NCBI RefSeq assembly: GCF_004011695.2
Contig: NC_082422.1
Span: 620,001-684,000 of the forward strand
Source: Ascochyta rabiei
Taxonomy: Eukaryota; Ascomycota; Dothideomycetes; Pleosporales; Didymellaceae
DNA length: 64,000 nucleotides
Direction of reading: 5' to 3'
Shown here: piece after piece, positions 47,660 to 57,029 of the stretch
Numbering within the stretch: the first letter of the stretch is position 1
Layout: every line of letters begins with the position of its first letter
The notes under the pieces: generated by a model
The model's database searches: none
Told to the model about the DNA's origin: nothing
The model's input: the letters and a program-made list of their open reading frames with translations, nothing else
Translations under genes and position numbers: made by a program

Positions 47660-49397
47660 TTAGCAGCTATAGGAGTGCTTAGGAGACACAGTTCTGTAAA
47701 TAACTTAAGCATGGTGTTGCAGGTGCATCTTGTCCACAAGGGGCACCTTACAAAGATTGCAGCTAAGAGCCTCTCTACTGTTAACATGTTTTAGGTGCTT
47801 ACGTCTAAAATGCTTACTTAGATCTCCTAGGGTACTAAAGGGACGTATGCGCTGTGCCAGAGGCAGTCCTTTATTACTAAGACAAAGGAAACATACCTTT
47901 AGTCTTTTCTCCTTAAACACTAATACCTTAGCTGCTTCTAATGCTTCTTCCTTATGTTCTTGCTGGCTCTTAACAGGTAGGGTAACATTTCTGGTCCGTC
48001 CTCCTATTTAGATAGGGTTTATTCCCCCTTCTTTAACGCTGCAGTAGAGGGTAACTGCACGAATGGCCCTATTACGTCTTTCTATCTCTTCTTCTATAGT
48101 GGTCCCTAGTTTTAAAAGGACTAAATTAGCCAGATCCTCTTAAGCTAGAAGCATAACCTTGTGAATTAGCTCTAGATTATCCTTAGCTTCTAAGCTAGCA
48201 AGCTGCTGCTTAACATCACGCATAGGCTGTTTAAACTCCTAGTATTTCTTAATATCTTAAAGAAGAGTATACTGTTAACGCTGTCTCTCCTAGCTAATTT
48301 TAAAAGTAAGCGCTTTATACCTAGGGTGTTTTATTACATTTAGAATTATACATTTAAGTTACTCTTATTAGTTAAGTAGGAAACAAACAGAAGGATTATT
48401 ATCTATAGATGCAGACTGTTCTTATGTAAGTTATTATAGTTAATAATAATTAATTAAACAGCTTATAGTACAAGCTACCTGTATAAGGGCTGCCTAAGGC
48501 TAAATGCCTTAGATAACAGCCTGTGTGTTAACTGTAATACGTTGTAAGAGATAATGTTTTAAATATGTTACTATGCTAGCATAGCCTATTATTAGGTTCT
48601 GTATAGCCTTACTAATATTTCCTATATACTTTGTTAGTTCTTATTCCTGTATTATACATATTACGTTAGACAGATTAACTTACTGTTATTATTAAATGCC
48701 TTCCCTCTAGTATATCTCAGCAAGTAAGGACAGGTAACTTAAGTAAACCCTGTAACTTTGCCTAAAATCTAGATCTACAGCAGCAGGGTAGGGTAAGGAA
48801 GAGGCTTGTTAGGAGAGATGTCCTAACTATGCAGGGTACGTACTGCTTTCTAAAATACCAGAATGTTATCTAACATTAGATTTAGGCGTAATAACAGCTT
48901 ATTGCAGCCTTACGGAATCTTTAGCTGGCTTAGTTCCTCTAAAGAGGTTAGATTGTAGGCTGCAAACGCCTAATTACAGAAGAGCAGGCTAAGGAGGAAG
49001 ACGTAGGGACTAAAGAGGAGCGTCTTATTGTATATAATTTTTAGGAAAGAGAAGGTATTCCTTAGATATAAGTTAGTAAGTATTAATATTCTAGCTTAAG
49101 ATTTTTATATACATGTCTTTAATACTAAGAAACTCCTTTATAAATTTAAAGGTAAACTCTAGCAATACTTAATAAGGGCCACCCTTAGGGTTCTGTAGTA
49201 GGGTAACTGCTATATACTAGTAGCAGAGACTAAGAAGAGCCTAGGGCTAATTTACTGTAAATCTACCTAGCTGTAAATAGAGCTAAGCTTATATCCTATA
49301 ACATCTGTAGAGGTATCTCTTTTTAGTTGTTACTAGATTTGTTTATAACACTCTTGCTAGATTCTTAACATACATGCAGGCCTTATTACAACCTATC
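47660..49397 (-). pseudogene. DUF3435 gene relic, middle and C-terminal part
   Basis: The minus strand enters from the retrotransposon edge at 49,397 and reads to a stop at 47,660-47,662. The first landmarks are 'KACMYVKNLARVL' and 'TTKKRYLYRCYRIQAQLYL' (Gln inferred). Next come 'LLQNPKGGP', 'EFTFKFIKEFLSIKD' near 49,130-49,175, and 'LRYTRGKAFNNNS' near 48,695-48,735. A helical region around 48,060-48,270 follows. Two C2H2-type fingers end the protein: 'CFLCLSNKGLPL'...'HFRRKHLKH' and 'CNLCKVPLVDKMHLQHH' (47,705-47,900). This order is characteristic of DUF3435, a fungal tyrosine-recombinase family that includes the captain recombinases of Starship transposons. Stops are TAA/TAG. The zinc-finger end is nearly un-mutated. 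Confidence 0.88.
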
Positions 49398-49884
49398 TGT
49401 TAAAGTCGTACTTTAGTTAAAGACCGTAAGCACTGATTCTATTGGTTCTTGGGGATGAGTACGGTTACTGGATCGGTAAGGGTTATCAACTAAGCAAAGC
49501 TCGTGAAGATAGGGTGCAATGAACAGTACAGAGTAGACTGTCTAGTTTAAGAGCAGGTTAAGATTCTAAAGACAAACTTAATTAATAAGGTTAAACACGA
49601 ACTATAAGGGTTGTATTTCTACTAACTATATACTAAGGAGATACAGTGCTTATTAATAAGCAACTAGAGTTAGTCTAATAAAATACATGAGGGTGCTTGT
49701 AGATAAGCATATCGTACCATGCTTGTTAACAAGCAGTCACGTGTGTCATGCTTGTTAACAAGCAGTCACGTAACATCCCTATCTGTTCTGTCCTTCTCCA
49801 CTGTTCGTTCCTTCAGAGCAGAGTCAGGGGTCTTGGTTGGCTGGTACTTATGTTTGTGCCGTGCCCTAGCACAGGATTGTAACA
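49398..49884 (-). repeat. 3' LTR of the chromovirus (less mutated copy)
   Basis: 487 bp, TG...CA. It carries a tandem 29-bp duplication, each copy with the perfect palindrome GCTTGTTAACAAGC followed by a CACGT core (49,721-49,734 and 49,750-49,763). It keeps G and C at nearly all sites where the other LTR has A or T. Confidence 0.95.
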
Positions 49885-50095
49885 CTATCCCCCCTTCCTC
49901 TTTAGTTTGTCCTTAAACTATGTAATTGTATTTTAGAGTTTTATATAATCTGCAATCTCTACATCTAGTGACCTGTAAGTCAAGATGTCCTTATACGCCT
50001 GCAACATCCGTCTTACATCAGAAATCTGCTAAGCTAATACACCTACCAAAGTCCCCTACAATTATTGTTTCTTTAGCGGCTACAAGTGCTATATT

Positions 50096-50491
50096 ATGCC
50101 AGGTAGTCTAAAAGGTCTAAAGTGTGCTAAGTGTATAAAGGCCGGCAAGCCATATATAAACATGTCTTAGGCGTTGTTAGATAAGACTTGCAAGGAGTAT
50201 AAGAAAAAGGTAGAAGAAGACAAGTTGCTCCTTGCAACTGTTATTGCGCAATTGTTGCGTAATAAGAAGATCCTGAAACAGGCGAATAAACGCGCGCGGC
50301 AAAAGGCGCTGTGTTTAGCAAATGGGATAGTTAAGGCTGGCGAGTTGGACCTGGCTAAGGAAGTTGATTCTGACTGTCCTGCGGCGTCTATTGGCATGTG
50401 TGCCTCGCCGGCTACCTGGGGCGCTCTTGGTTTAATCGAAGAGTCTGTGGCGAATTATGGTACTTGCGTACCAATCAGCAGCAGCTTATAA
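50096..50491 (+). pseudogene. antisense Cys/coiled-coil ORF inside the chromovirus
   Basis: On the plus strand, opposite to gag-pol, an ATG at 50,096 opens 131 codons ending at TAA 50,489-50,491. There is one internal stop, a TAG at 50,168-50,170 that by context was CAG. The N-terminus has a C-x2-C pair ('LKCAKCIKAGKPYINMS'). Then comes a Lys/Glu/Leu/Arg coiled-coil-like helix (about codons 30-75) with a basic patch ('KQANKRARQK'), and an acidic, polar tail. The frame is far better preserved than pol around it. It converges tail-to-tail with pol, overlapping its last codons by about 17 bp. A regulatory or host-interaction role is possible but unproven. A single-frame antisense ORF of this length in RIP-prone DNA argues against chance. 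Confidence 0.65.
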
Positions 50492-53400
50492 GGTGCGCAG
50501 GTGGTTCCTATGTGTTTTCTAAGTCTAGGTATCCTAACTATTTAACTAGATACCTTTGTTAATTGCCATTTCCCTTATATATTACTATTTTTTTAACTTC
50601 CTATTTATCTTCGCTGTTGGCTTAATAATGGAAGTTTTCCTGGATAGGCGTTCTGGGGTTAGCTGGTTCTAATAGCGAGATGTGGAACACTAGATAGATC
50701 TTTGCATCCTTTAGCAGATTAAGTCTATAGTTAACTAAGCTTATCTGCTTAGAAATAAAAAAGGGTCTAACTTTAACGTGGTCTAGTTTTTTTGTTAGTC
50801 TTTGTGTGCAAAGGTTTTTTGTAAGGAGATAGACTTTATCCCCCTCTTTCAGCTAAGGTGCTGTTTTTCTTTTCTGGTTAACATATAAGATTGCTTGTTC
50901 CTAAGCCTTACTAATGTTTTCTAGTGCCTTTTTATGCACTTCCTTTAGTCTTGCTACTAAGGATATTGCTAATTCAGTCTGAATTAGCGTGTCCAGACTT
51001 CTAGTAAAGAGATTTGGGTGCATCCTGTGGTTTAGGAAGAACAGTAATTCTCCTGTTGCTTCTAACAATTTGTTGTTGTATGCAATCTGTGCCATAGGTA
51101 ACAGCAAAACCTAGTTGTCTTGCTGCTGGTTGCTGTAGATTTGTAGGTATGTTTCTATGGTCTGATTTGTTCTTTCAGTCTGTCTATCCGTCTGCGGATG
51201 ATAGGCTGTTAAAAGCTTCTTCTTGGTACCAATTGCTGCCAAGAGCGTGGTCCAGTAATTTAACGTGAAGAGCTTGTCTTAGTCGCTGATAATTAATTTG
51301 GGTATGCCGTGATGCCTTATGTGTCAATCTAGGAACACTTGTGCAAGCTGCTCTGCAGTGTAACTATGTCAAAACAGTATCATTTTGGCGTACTTAGTGA
51401 ATCTGTCGACTATAACAAAGATTGAGTCGTAGTCGTATCTAGTAACAGGGTCTCTTAAGATAGGCAGCTGTGTAACAAAATCTATCGTGATGTTTGTCTA
51501 TAGTGCTGTTAGCGGTTCTATTGCCTACATTTCTCTGTATTTTGCGTGTGTACTGTGTTTGTTTTGCTAACAGTTAACACAGTTCTTAATGTACTTAGTA
51601 ACCTTGTCTTTTATGTTACTAAACTTATAGTGTTATTTAATAAGTTCTATTATGCGTGTAATTCCAGGGTGTCTGTGTAGCAGGTTATTGTAGTAATTGG
51701 CTATAATTTTGTCCTAAAGTTCTTCTGGTACGTCTGATGTGATGCGCTGGTTGATTTTGATCCGCATTATGTTGTTAAGTTACTGCAATAGTCCTAGTGA
51801 TCCATCGTCGTTAATTCCTAAAACTGCGAACTGGTTAATTGTTTTTTCTCCAGCGAGGTTGTGTTATCAACTAAGTGCATCAGCTCTACTATTGTCTTTT
51901 CCTGGCGTATACAATATCCTAAACTTGTATTACCTAAGTATCTTAGACTAACGTACTTGTTGTTAGTTTAAGACCTTAGTGGTAGTAAAGTATACCAGGT
52001 TCTTGTAGTTAGTGTAGATAGTAAGTTTGGAGCAGCTTTCTGCGTATAGTCGCCAATGTTCCAGGGCTAATACAATTGCGAGCAGTTCCTTGTTGTGCAC
52101 ATCGTAGCGTTCTTCTAGTCCTAAGAACTTGCGTGAATAGTATGCAATAGGGTGCTATAGTCTATCCTTCTCTTGTATAATACATGCGCCTAACGCGAGA
52201 TCTAAGGCGTCAGTCTCTATGCGCATCAGTTTGCCGCTGCAAAACGTGATTAATATAGGAGGTGCAATACAGGCTTGCTTAAGTACCTTAAACGCATTGT
52301 CTTGTTCTTGTCTCTACTTAAATAGTGTATCCTTCCGCGTGAGCTTTGTTAGCAGGATTGCAATCTTAGAGTAGTCCTTAATAAAGCGTTAGTTAAAGTT
52401 AACAAATCCTAAGAATTCCTAGATCTGTTTAACCATTTTTGGCGTTTGCTAAGTCTTAACTACTTCTACCTTTATTGGACTAATCTTGACTCTGTGTCGA
52501 CCTACAATGTACCCTAGGAATTCAACTTCCTCCTTATGCCACTCGCACTTTTTAGGTTTAAGCTGTAGGTCTGCCTGCTTTAGGCATTCTAGCACTTCTG
52601 TGACATGTTTTGTGTGCTCTTCTAGTGTCTTTAAGTACACTAGGATATCGTCTAGGTACGCTACCACAGTTCTGTCAAGATGTGCTCTCAGGACGTTGTT
52701 AATCAACTCCTAGCACGTTACTGGTGCGTTTGTTAGACTAAACAGCATAACTAGGTACTTATAGAGTCTGTATTGCGTCCTAAATACTGTTTTCTATTCT
52801 TCTCCTTCCTTTATGCGTATAAGGTTGTACGCGCCTTGTAGATCTAACGCCGTAAAGTACTAAGCTCCTGCTAGCCGGTCCTGCAACTCTGTAATGTTCG
52901 GGAGCAGGTAGCGGTTCTTAATAGTGATTTTATTAAGCTTCCTGAAGTCGATGCAAGGTTGTAGCTTGCTATCCTTCTTAGGAACGAACATAATTAGGTA
53001 CCCTGCAGGTGATTCCGATCTTCTAATAAATCCCTTCTTAAGGTTCTCCTTAATGTACTTGCAAAGTACTTTAAGTTCCTTTTCTAATAACTGGTATAGT
53101 GGCCCAAAAGTCAGTGTCTTTCCTTCCTGGAGCTTGATCTTGTAATCTTAGGGTTTATGCTTAGGCAGGGCTTTTGCCGTAAGCTCTTCTCTAAACATCT
53201 CTGCGTACTGTTAGTAAACGTCAGGGATGGCAGGAGGTGCACTCTTCTCCTCCTTAACTCTCGCTTTGTGATCCGTGGGGCTCTTGGTATCTGCAGAGTT
53301 AACTGCTCTATCTTGGCGCGTCTTATGTGTCGAAGAGACGTTATTAATCTCCTTCTTATCTACCAGCTGCTGCGTGCGCTGCGTAGGTGTGGATATATTA

Positions 53401-53900
53401 GTGCTGTATTTACATCCTTCTAATAAAAGTCTTTCTTGTGCCTAATCTATCTTTAGGTTGTGCTTTTGTAACTAGGGAAGTCCTAGTATAACGTTGTGCG
53501 TGGCCTTTATAAAGACGTCTAGGTTTATTTCCTTGTAGTGCCCCTGTATTTGTAGGGGTGCCGCTATCACTTCAAACATGATTAGCAGTTCGTCCGGCAT
53601 TAATTCTCTATTAGCTACTTAGAGCAAGTAAGCGTGTTTCTTGCAATATAATCTAAGTCTAGCTTAGAACACTATTGTCCTAGATATATAATTCGCTTAT
53701 GCTCCTAAGTCTAAGAGTGCCAAAAAGACTACTCTATTTAGTTTGATGGGTAGTTTAATGAGGTGATTAGTCCTAATACTATTAATAGATTAATCCCTAG
53801 GGCTTATAGGCGCTGGCCTAAAAAAGTCCCCTTATTACTAAAACCTTCGTATTCCTTAGTAGTGCGGTGCTTTTTACAGTCTGCGTTAAGACAGTTCTGC
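50475..53900 (-). pseudogene. chromovirus pol relic (PR-RT-RH-IN-chromodomain)
   Basis: The protease reads 'LLDLGA' near 53,680-53,710, where DSGA is expected. The reverse transcriptase has 'YLDD' intact at 52,647-52,658 within an open tract (52,449-52,706). RNase H shows 'IETDALDLALGA' near 52,190-52,230 and 'YDVHNKELLAI' near 52,075-52,110. Integrase shows the zinc-binding 'HRHPGI' and 'CVNCQ' (51,560-51,690), then 'VIVDRFTKYAKM' near 51,380-51,420 and 'AYHPQTDRQTERTNQT' near 51,150-51,200. A C-terminal chromodomain with 'RYLVK' and 'ENT.EPP' spans about 50,490-50,605, and pol ends at a TGA (50,475-50,477). Chromodomains of such elements bind methylated histone H3 and steer integration to heterochromatin. 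Interrupted by TAA/TAG throughout. Confidence 0.92.
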
Positions 53901-54879
53901 CAGTGTGCGTTGTAGCAACTTCTGTTAACTACTAGCTGCATTTGTATTATGGCCTGTGGGTTATCTGTACCAGGAAAGTGTGCTTTCTGGCGCTTATTAA
54001 TAAGATGAAGTTTACACAGGTTATTGTGACACTAGTACTATTAGTTGCGACAGAGGCCTTGTTGTGCCAGGAACCATCCTGCACTAAGCTTCTTGTTGTA
54101 ATAGATTATGTATCTGTCCTTAGAGCATGCCGTCTATGTAAGGTTTCTATGTTTTAGGTTTTAGTGGTCTAGGATGTACTATAGTTGTAGGCTAATTAGC
54201 AGGAGCTTTTCTCTTTGCTTCCGCATACGTTCTAGGCTGAGCTGTGTTTCTTACTTACACTAAAGCTGGTCTTTAGCTTCTTCCAGGTTGTTAGCGAACT
54301 GTTTACTGTTGTCGATTTCCTTGCAGAATTAGTGAACAAGCTCTTAGAGTTCTGGCGTGAATTCTCCTGTTGGCGGTCCTACTATAGGGCTGACGAGTTC
54401 TTGACACATTTAGCGATAGGCTTCTTCGTCTTTGTGCTTCTAGCGCTGTCTAGCCAATTGTTCTTGTTTACGTGCCGCAGCAACGTCTTCTGTCTGTTCG
54501 TAGGCTATAATGTTGTCGACCATGTCGTCCTTCCTTGCGCTTTGGGATTTTGGTTCTGTGACTATTAATTCTCTACTGTTAGGGGTGAGGTAGCGCGTTC
54601 CTTGTTTCTGGAAGGGTCTATTGTACTTCTTGCCTATTTGGACGCTGCCCTGGGTCTGCTTGTATTCCACCGCGTGGTATTGCTAGTTGTTGTTAGAGTA
54701 GTATTCTGTTTCTTTGCCTGTCTGGGCGTCCTGGTAGGGTGTTGCTACACGAATTGGAGGTACAATACAGTTGTTATCGTCCTCTAGACCAGACTCTGGG
54801 TCTTCCAGCAGCCGTCTAATGTTATTAGTAAGAATTTCCTATTTACTGGCTTCTGTGTTATTGTAATCACAGGTAAGTA

Positions 54880-55835
54880 CATTTAGCTGGCGGTGAACCT
54901 TGTTTATCTAGCAGTCCCTGGCAAAGTAGCCTGGTTTGCCACAGTTGTAGCAGTCCTTGCTGCCTCCTGATTGCTTGCCCCCTCTAGGCTTCTCGTTCCA
55001 TCGCTTAGGTGGTCCCTTGTTGAGGTTTGAGAGGTCTATTGCCTCTGGTCTGTAGTATCTACTCTGTGTGTTGCTGTGGATGCGGCGACCGGTGTTTGGC
55101 TAATTGCGTCCTCCTTGTTGTCCTCAGTTCAGGTTGTTACGCTACTAGTTTCTTAGTAGCAGTTAGTTAGTAGCGATGACGGTAGTGCGCGCTCTAGGGT
55201 TGTCTTAAAGTTCCTGCTGAAGTTTGTAGAGTTGTACGTCGATGTTAATAGCGGTATTAATAAGCTTGTTAAGGGTTTTAGTGCTCGCGCTGGTGCGCAT
55301 AAGTTCTTCCTTAACCTTAGGCTTTAATCCCTGTTGGAACATAGTAATTAGAGCAGTGTCGTCCTAGTCAGTGTTAGCAGCGAGCTGCTGAAATTCCGCG
55401 GCGTAGTTGGCAGCTGACTTGTCTTACTTAATCTTCTAAATGTTACAGCAGGCAATGTGTGGTTTATTAGAGACTCCGAAGATTGGCTTAATCTTCTCTT
55501 TAAATAGGTTGAAGTCTCTTATCTATACATCTACGTTGTCTAGGGCTTTGCCAGCTTAGTACTGCTGTACAAAGGGCTTAATCCAGGTAAACGCTTTGCC
55601 ACGCATGTAGCTAGCTGCAAGGACTACTTATTTAATCTCAGGAACCTTCTTGCCTTAGAAGGTGAAGAAGAGGTCCTATTGCATAAGCTAGTTATTAAGC
55701 TTGCTGCGGTCTCTGTAGTAAAGGTTAGGTTTGTTAACATTCATGCCTGAGGTGTAGACTGGAGGGTCTACGTTGACGTCTATGTTAGAGCTGCTAGGGG
55801 TAGCACAGGATCCTGTAGAGGTACTTATCTTAGGG
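54880..55835 (-). pseudogene. chromovirus gag relic
   Basis: Starting just inside the 5' LTR, the minus strand reads a capsid-like protein with motifs such as 'VNKPNLYYRDRSKL', 'MRGKAFTWIKPFV', 'FKEKIKPIFG' and 'AAEFQQLAANT', the usual Ty3 gag layout. The nucleocapsid zinc knuckle lies at 54,911-54,952, C-x2-C-x4-Y-x4-C. The zinc-binding His is Tyr (CAC to TAC), as expected from CA-to-TA mutation. Only a handful of TAA/TAG codons interrupt the frame. Gag assembles the virus-like particle in which reverse transcription occurs. The true start codon is not certain; an in-frame Met lies near 55,744. Confidence 0.88.
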
Positions 55836-55845
55836 GTGTTTAAAA

Positions 55846-56332
55846 TATTAAAGTTGTACTTTAGTTAAAGACTGTAAGCACTAATTCTATTAGTTCTTAG
55901 GGATAAGTACAGTTACTAGATTGGTAAGGGTTATTAACTAAGTAAAGCTTGTAAAGATAGGGTGCAATGAACAGTACAGAGTAGACTGTCTAGTTTAAGA
56001 GCAGGTTAAGATTCTAAAGACAAACTTAATTAATAAGGTTAAACATAAACTATAAGGGTTATGTTTCTACTAACTATATACTAAGGAGATACAGTACTTA
56101 TTAATAAGTAACTAGAGTTAGTCTAATAAAATACATAAGGGTGCTTGTAGACAAGCATATTGTACTATGCTTGTTAACAAGCAGTTATGTGTGTTATGCT
56201 CGTTAATAAGCAGTCACGTGACATCCCTATCTGTTCTGTCCTTCTCCACTGTTCGTTCCTTTAGAGCGGAGTCAGGGGTCTTGGTTGGCTGGTACTTATG
56301 TTTGTGCCGTGCCCTAGCACAGGATCGTAACA
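55846..56332 (-). repeat. 5' LTR of the chromovirus (RIP-mutated copy)
   Basis: 487 bp, same length as its partner without indels. In the first 100 bp every difference I checked is C-to-T or G-to-A in this copy, mostly at CA/TG and some at CG. The second palindrome copy (56,198-56,211) is damaged, the first (56,169-56,182) intact. Confidence 0.95.
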
Positions 56333-57020
56333 CTATCTTCTTTAGATTATGCTTCTTTACTAGCTTCCTTAGTACCTATTAATTATATTAGACATAAATA
56401 CTTATATAAGACTAAAAACAGGAGTCTAGCTCTTTATACCTTATACATGCTCTAGTTTATCTTCCTATCTAGTTTTATACTAGTTGCTCTTTTATATACT
56501 AAGTAGAAAACTTTCTAATACATACCTAGAGAGCTAGTAAGCTTTATTTCTTAGCGTTTCCTCCTGCCTTTTCTATAGTAATAGCTAAGTAGCTAGTTAA
56601 AGAACGTGTATAGAGTAGCGACAGTTACAGTTGTATAGGCTTAATAGAGGTCTTTCTTAAGGTATGTCTAGTATCTGTGCTAGGGTTAGTTTATATGTTC
56701 TAGCGTAAGCTATAAAGGAAACAGGAGACGTACTAATTCTACTTATCTTCTATATAATTAAGTAAGCAAGTAGTACTGTCCTTGTAGTCCTCTTTTACGT
56801 ACTCTTACTTATTAAAGACCTCTAGCTGTTAAAGGTAGTACTTAGGCGGTTAATCCTTATTAGGGAAGAGCCATGCTTTATCCTTATTAATCTTATTGTT
56901 GCTGTTAGCAAATTTGTTAACGTCTGTAAAATCTGTATCTAGCTCCACACTATTGTCTGTATGAGTTCTAGTGTAATTGCTGTTAGTGTAAGAACTCTGA
57001 ACTAGTAAACATCCTCGCAT
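56333..57020 (-). pseudogene. DUF3435 gene relic, N-terminal part
   Basis: This is the start of the gene that continues at 49,397. The ATG at 57,018-57,020 opens a Ser/Thr/Asn-rich N-terminus. Then come 'EYVKEDYKDSTTCLLNYIE' near 56,765-56,820, 'LYTFFN' near 56,615 and 'SSLGMYQKVFYLVYKRAT' near 56,480-56,530. The part before the retrotransposon ends in 'VLRKLVKKHNLKK'. These match the DUF3435 N-terminal SAM-like region. A 64-bp GT-AG intron lies at 56,376-56,439. Dropping the retrotransposon and one CTATC copy joins 'NLKK' to 'IGCNKACMYV' in frame, which fixes the insertion site inside one gene. An upstream frame reaching 57,230 is probably untranslated or shadow sequence. Confidence 0.85.
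56376..56439 (-). other. 64-bp intron in the DUF3435 relic
   Basis: On the minus strand it begins GTATAA and ends AATAG. Splicing joins 'QSMYK' to 'VLRKL' exactly where the family sequence is continuous, and unspliced it holds in-frame stops. Confidence 0.65.
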
Positions 57021-57029
57021 GTCGCGCAG

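Larger units (their letters stand above)
49398..56332 (-). mobile_element. complete Ty3/gypsy chromovirus, 6,935 bp
   Basis: Two 487-bp LTRs bound an internal region coding on the minus strand for gag, then protease, reverse transcriptase, RNase H, integrase and chromodomain. The 5-bp target duplication CTATC lies at 49,393-49,397 and 56,333-56,337. Order of domains and the chromodomain place it in the chromovirus branch of Ty3/gypsy. LTR ends are TG...CA; the right (5') LTR has lost its TG by a G-to-A change. A purine-rich tract (complement of 49,885-49,905) adjoins the left LTR as the expected polypurine tract. I could not identify the primer-binding site. It is inserted in the DUF3435 gene. 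Confidence 0.95.

Noticed and set aside
47730..48011. 93-codon plus-strand frame as a gene.
   Set aside because: The minus strand here carries the DUF3435 C2H2 fingers, so the plus frame is a shadow.
52486..54787. Plus-strand frames across the chromovirus (for example 52,486-52,713, 53,157-53,423, 54,332-54,568) as genes.
   Set aside because: They lie opposite clearly recognisable gag and pol domains on the minus strand.
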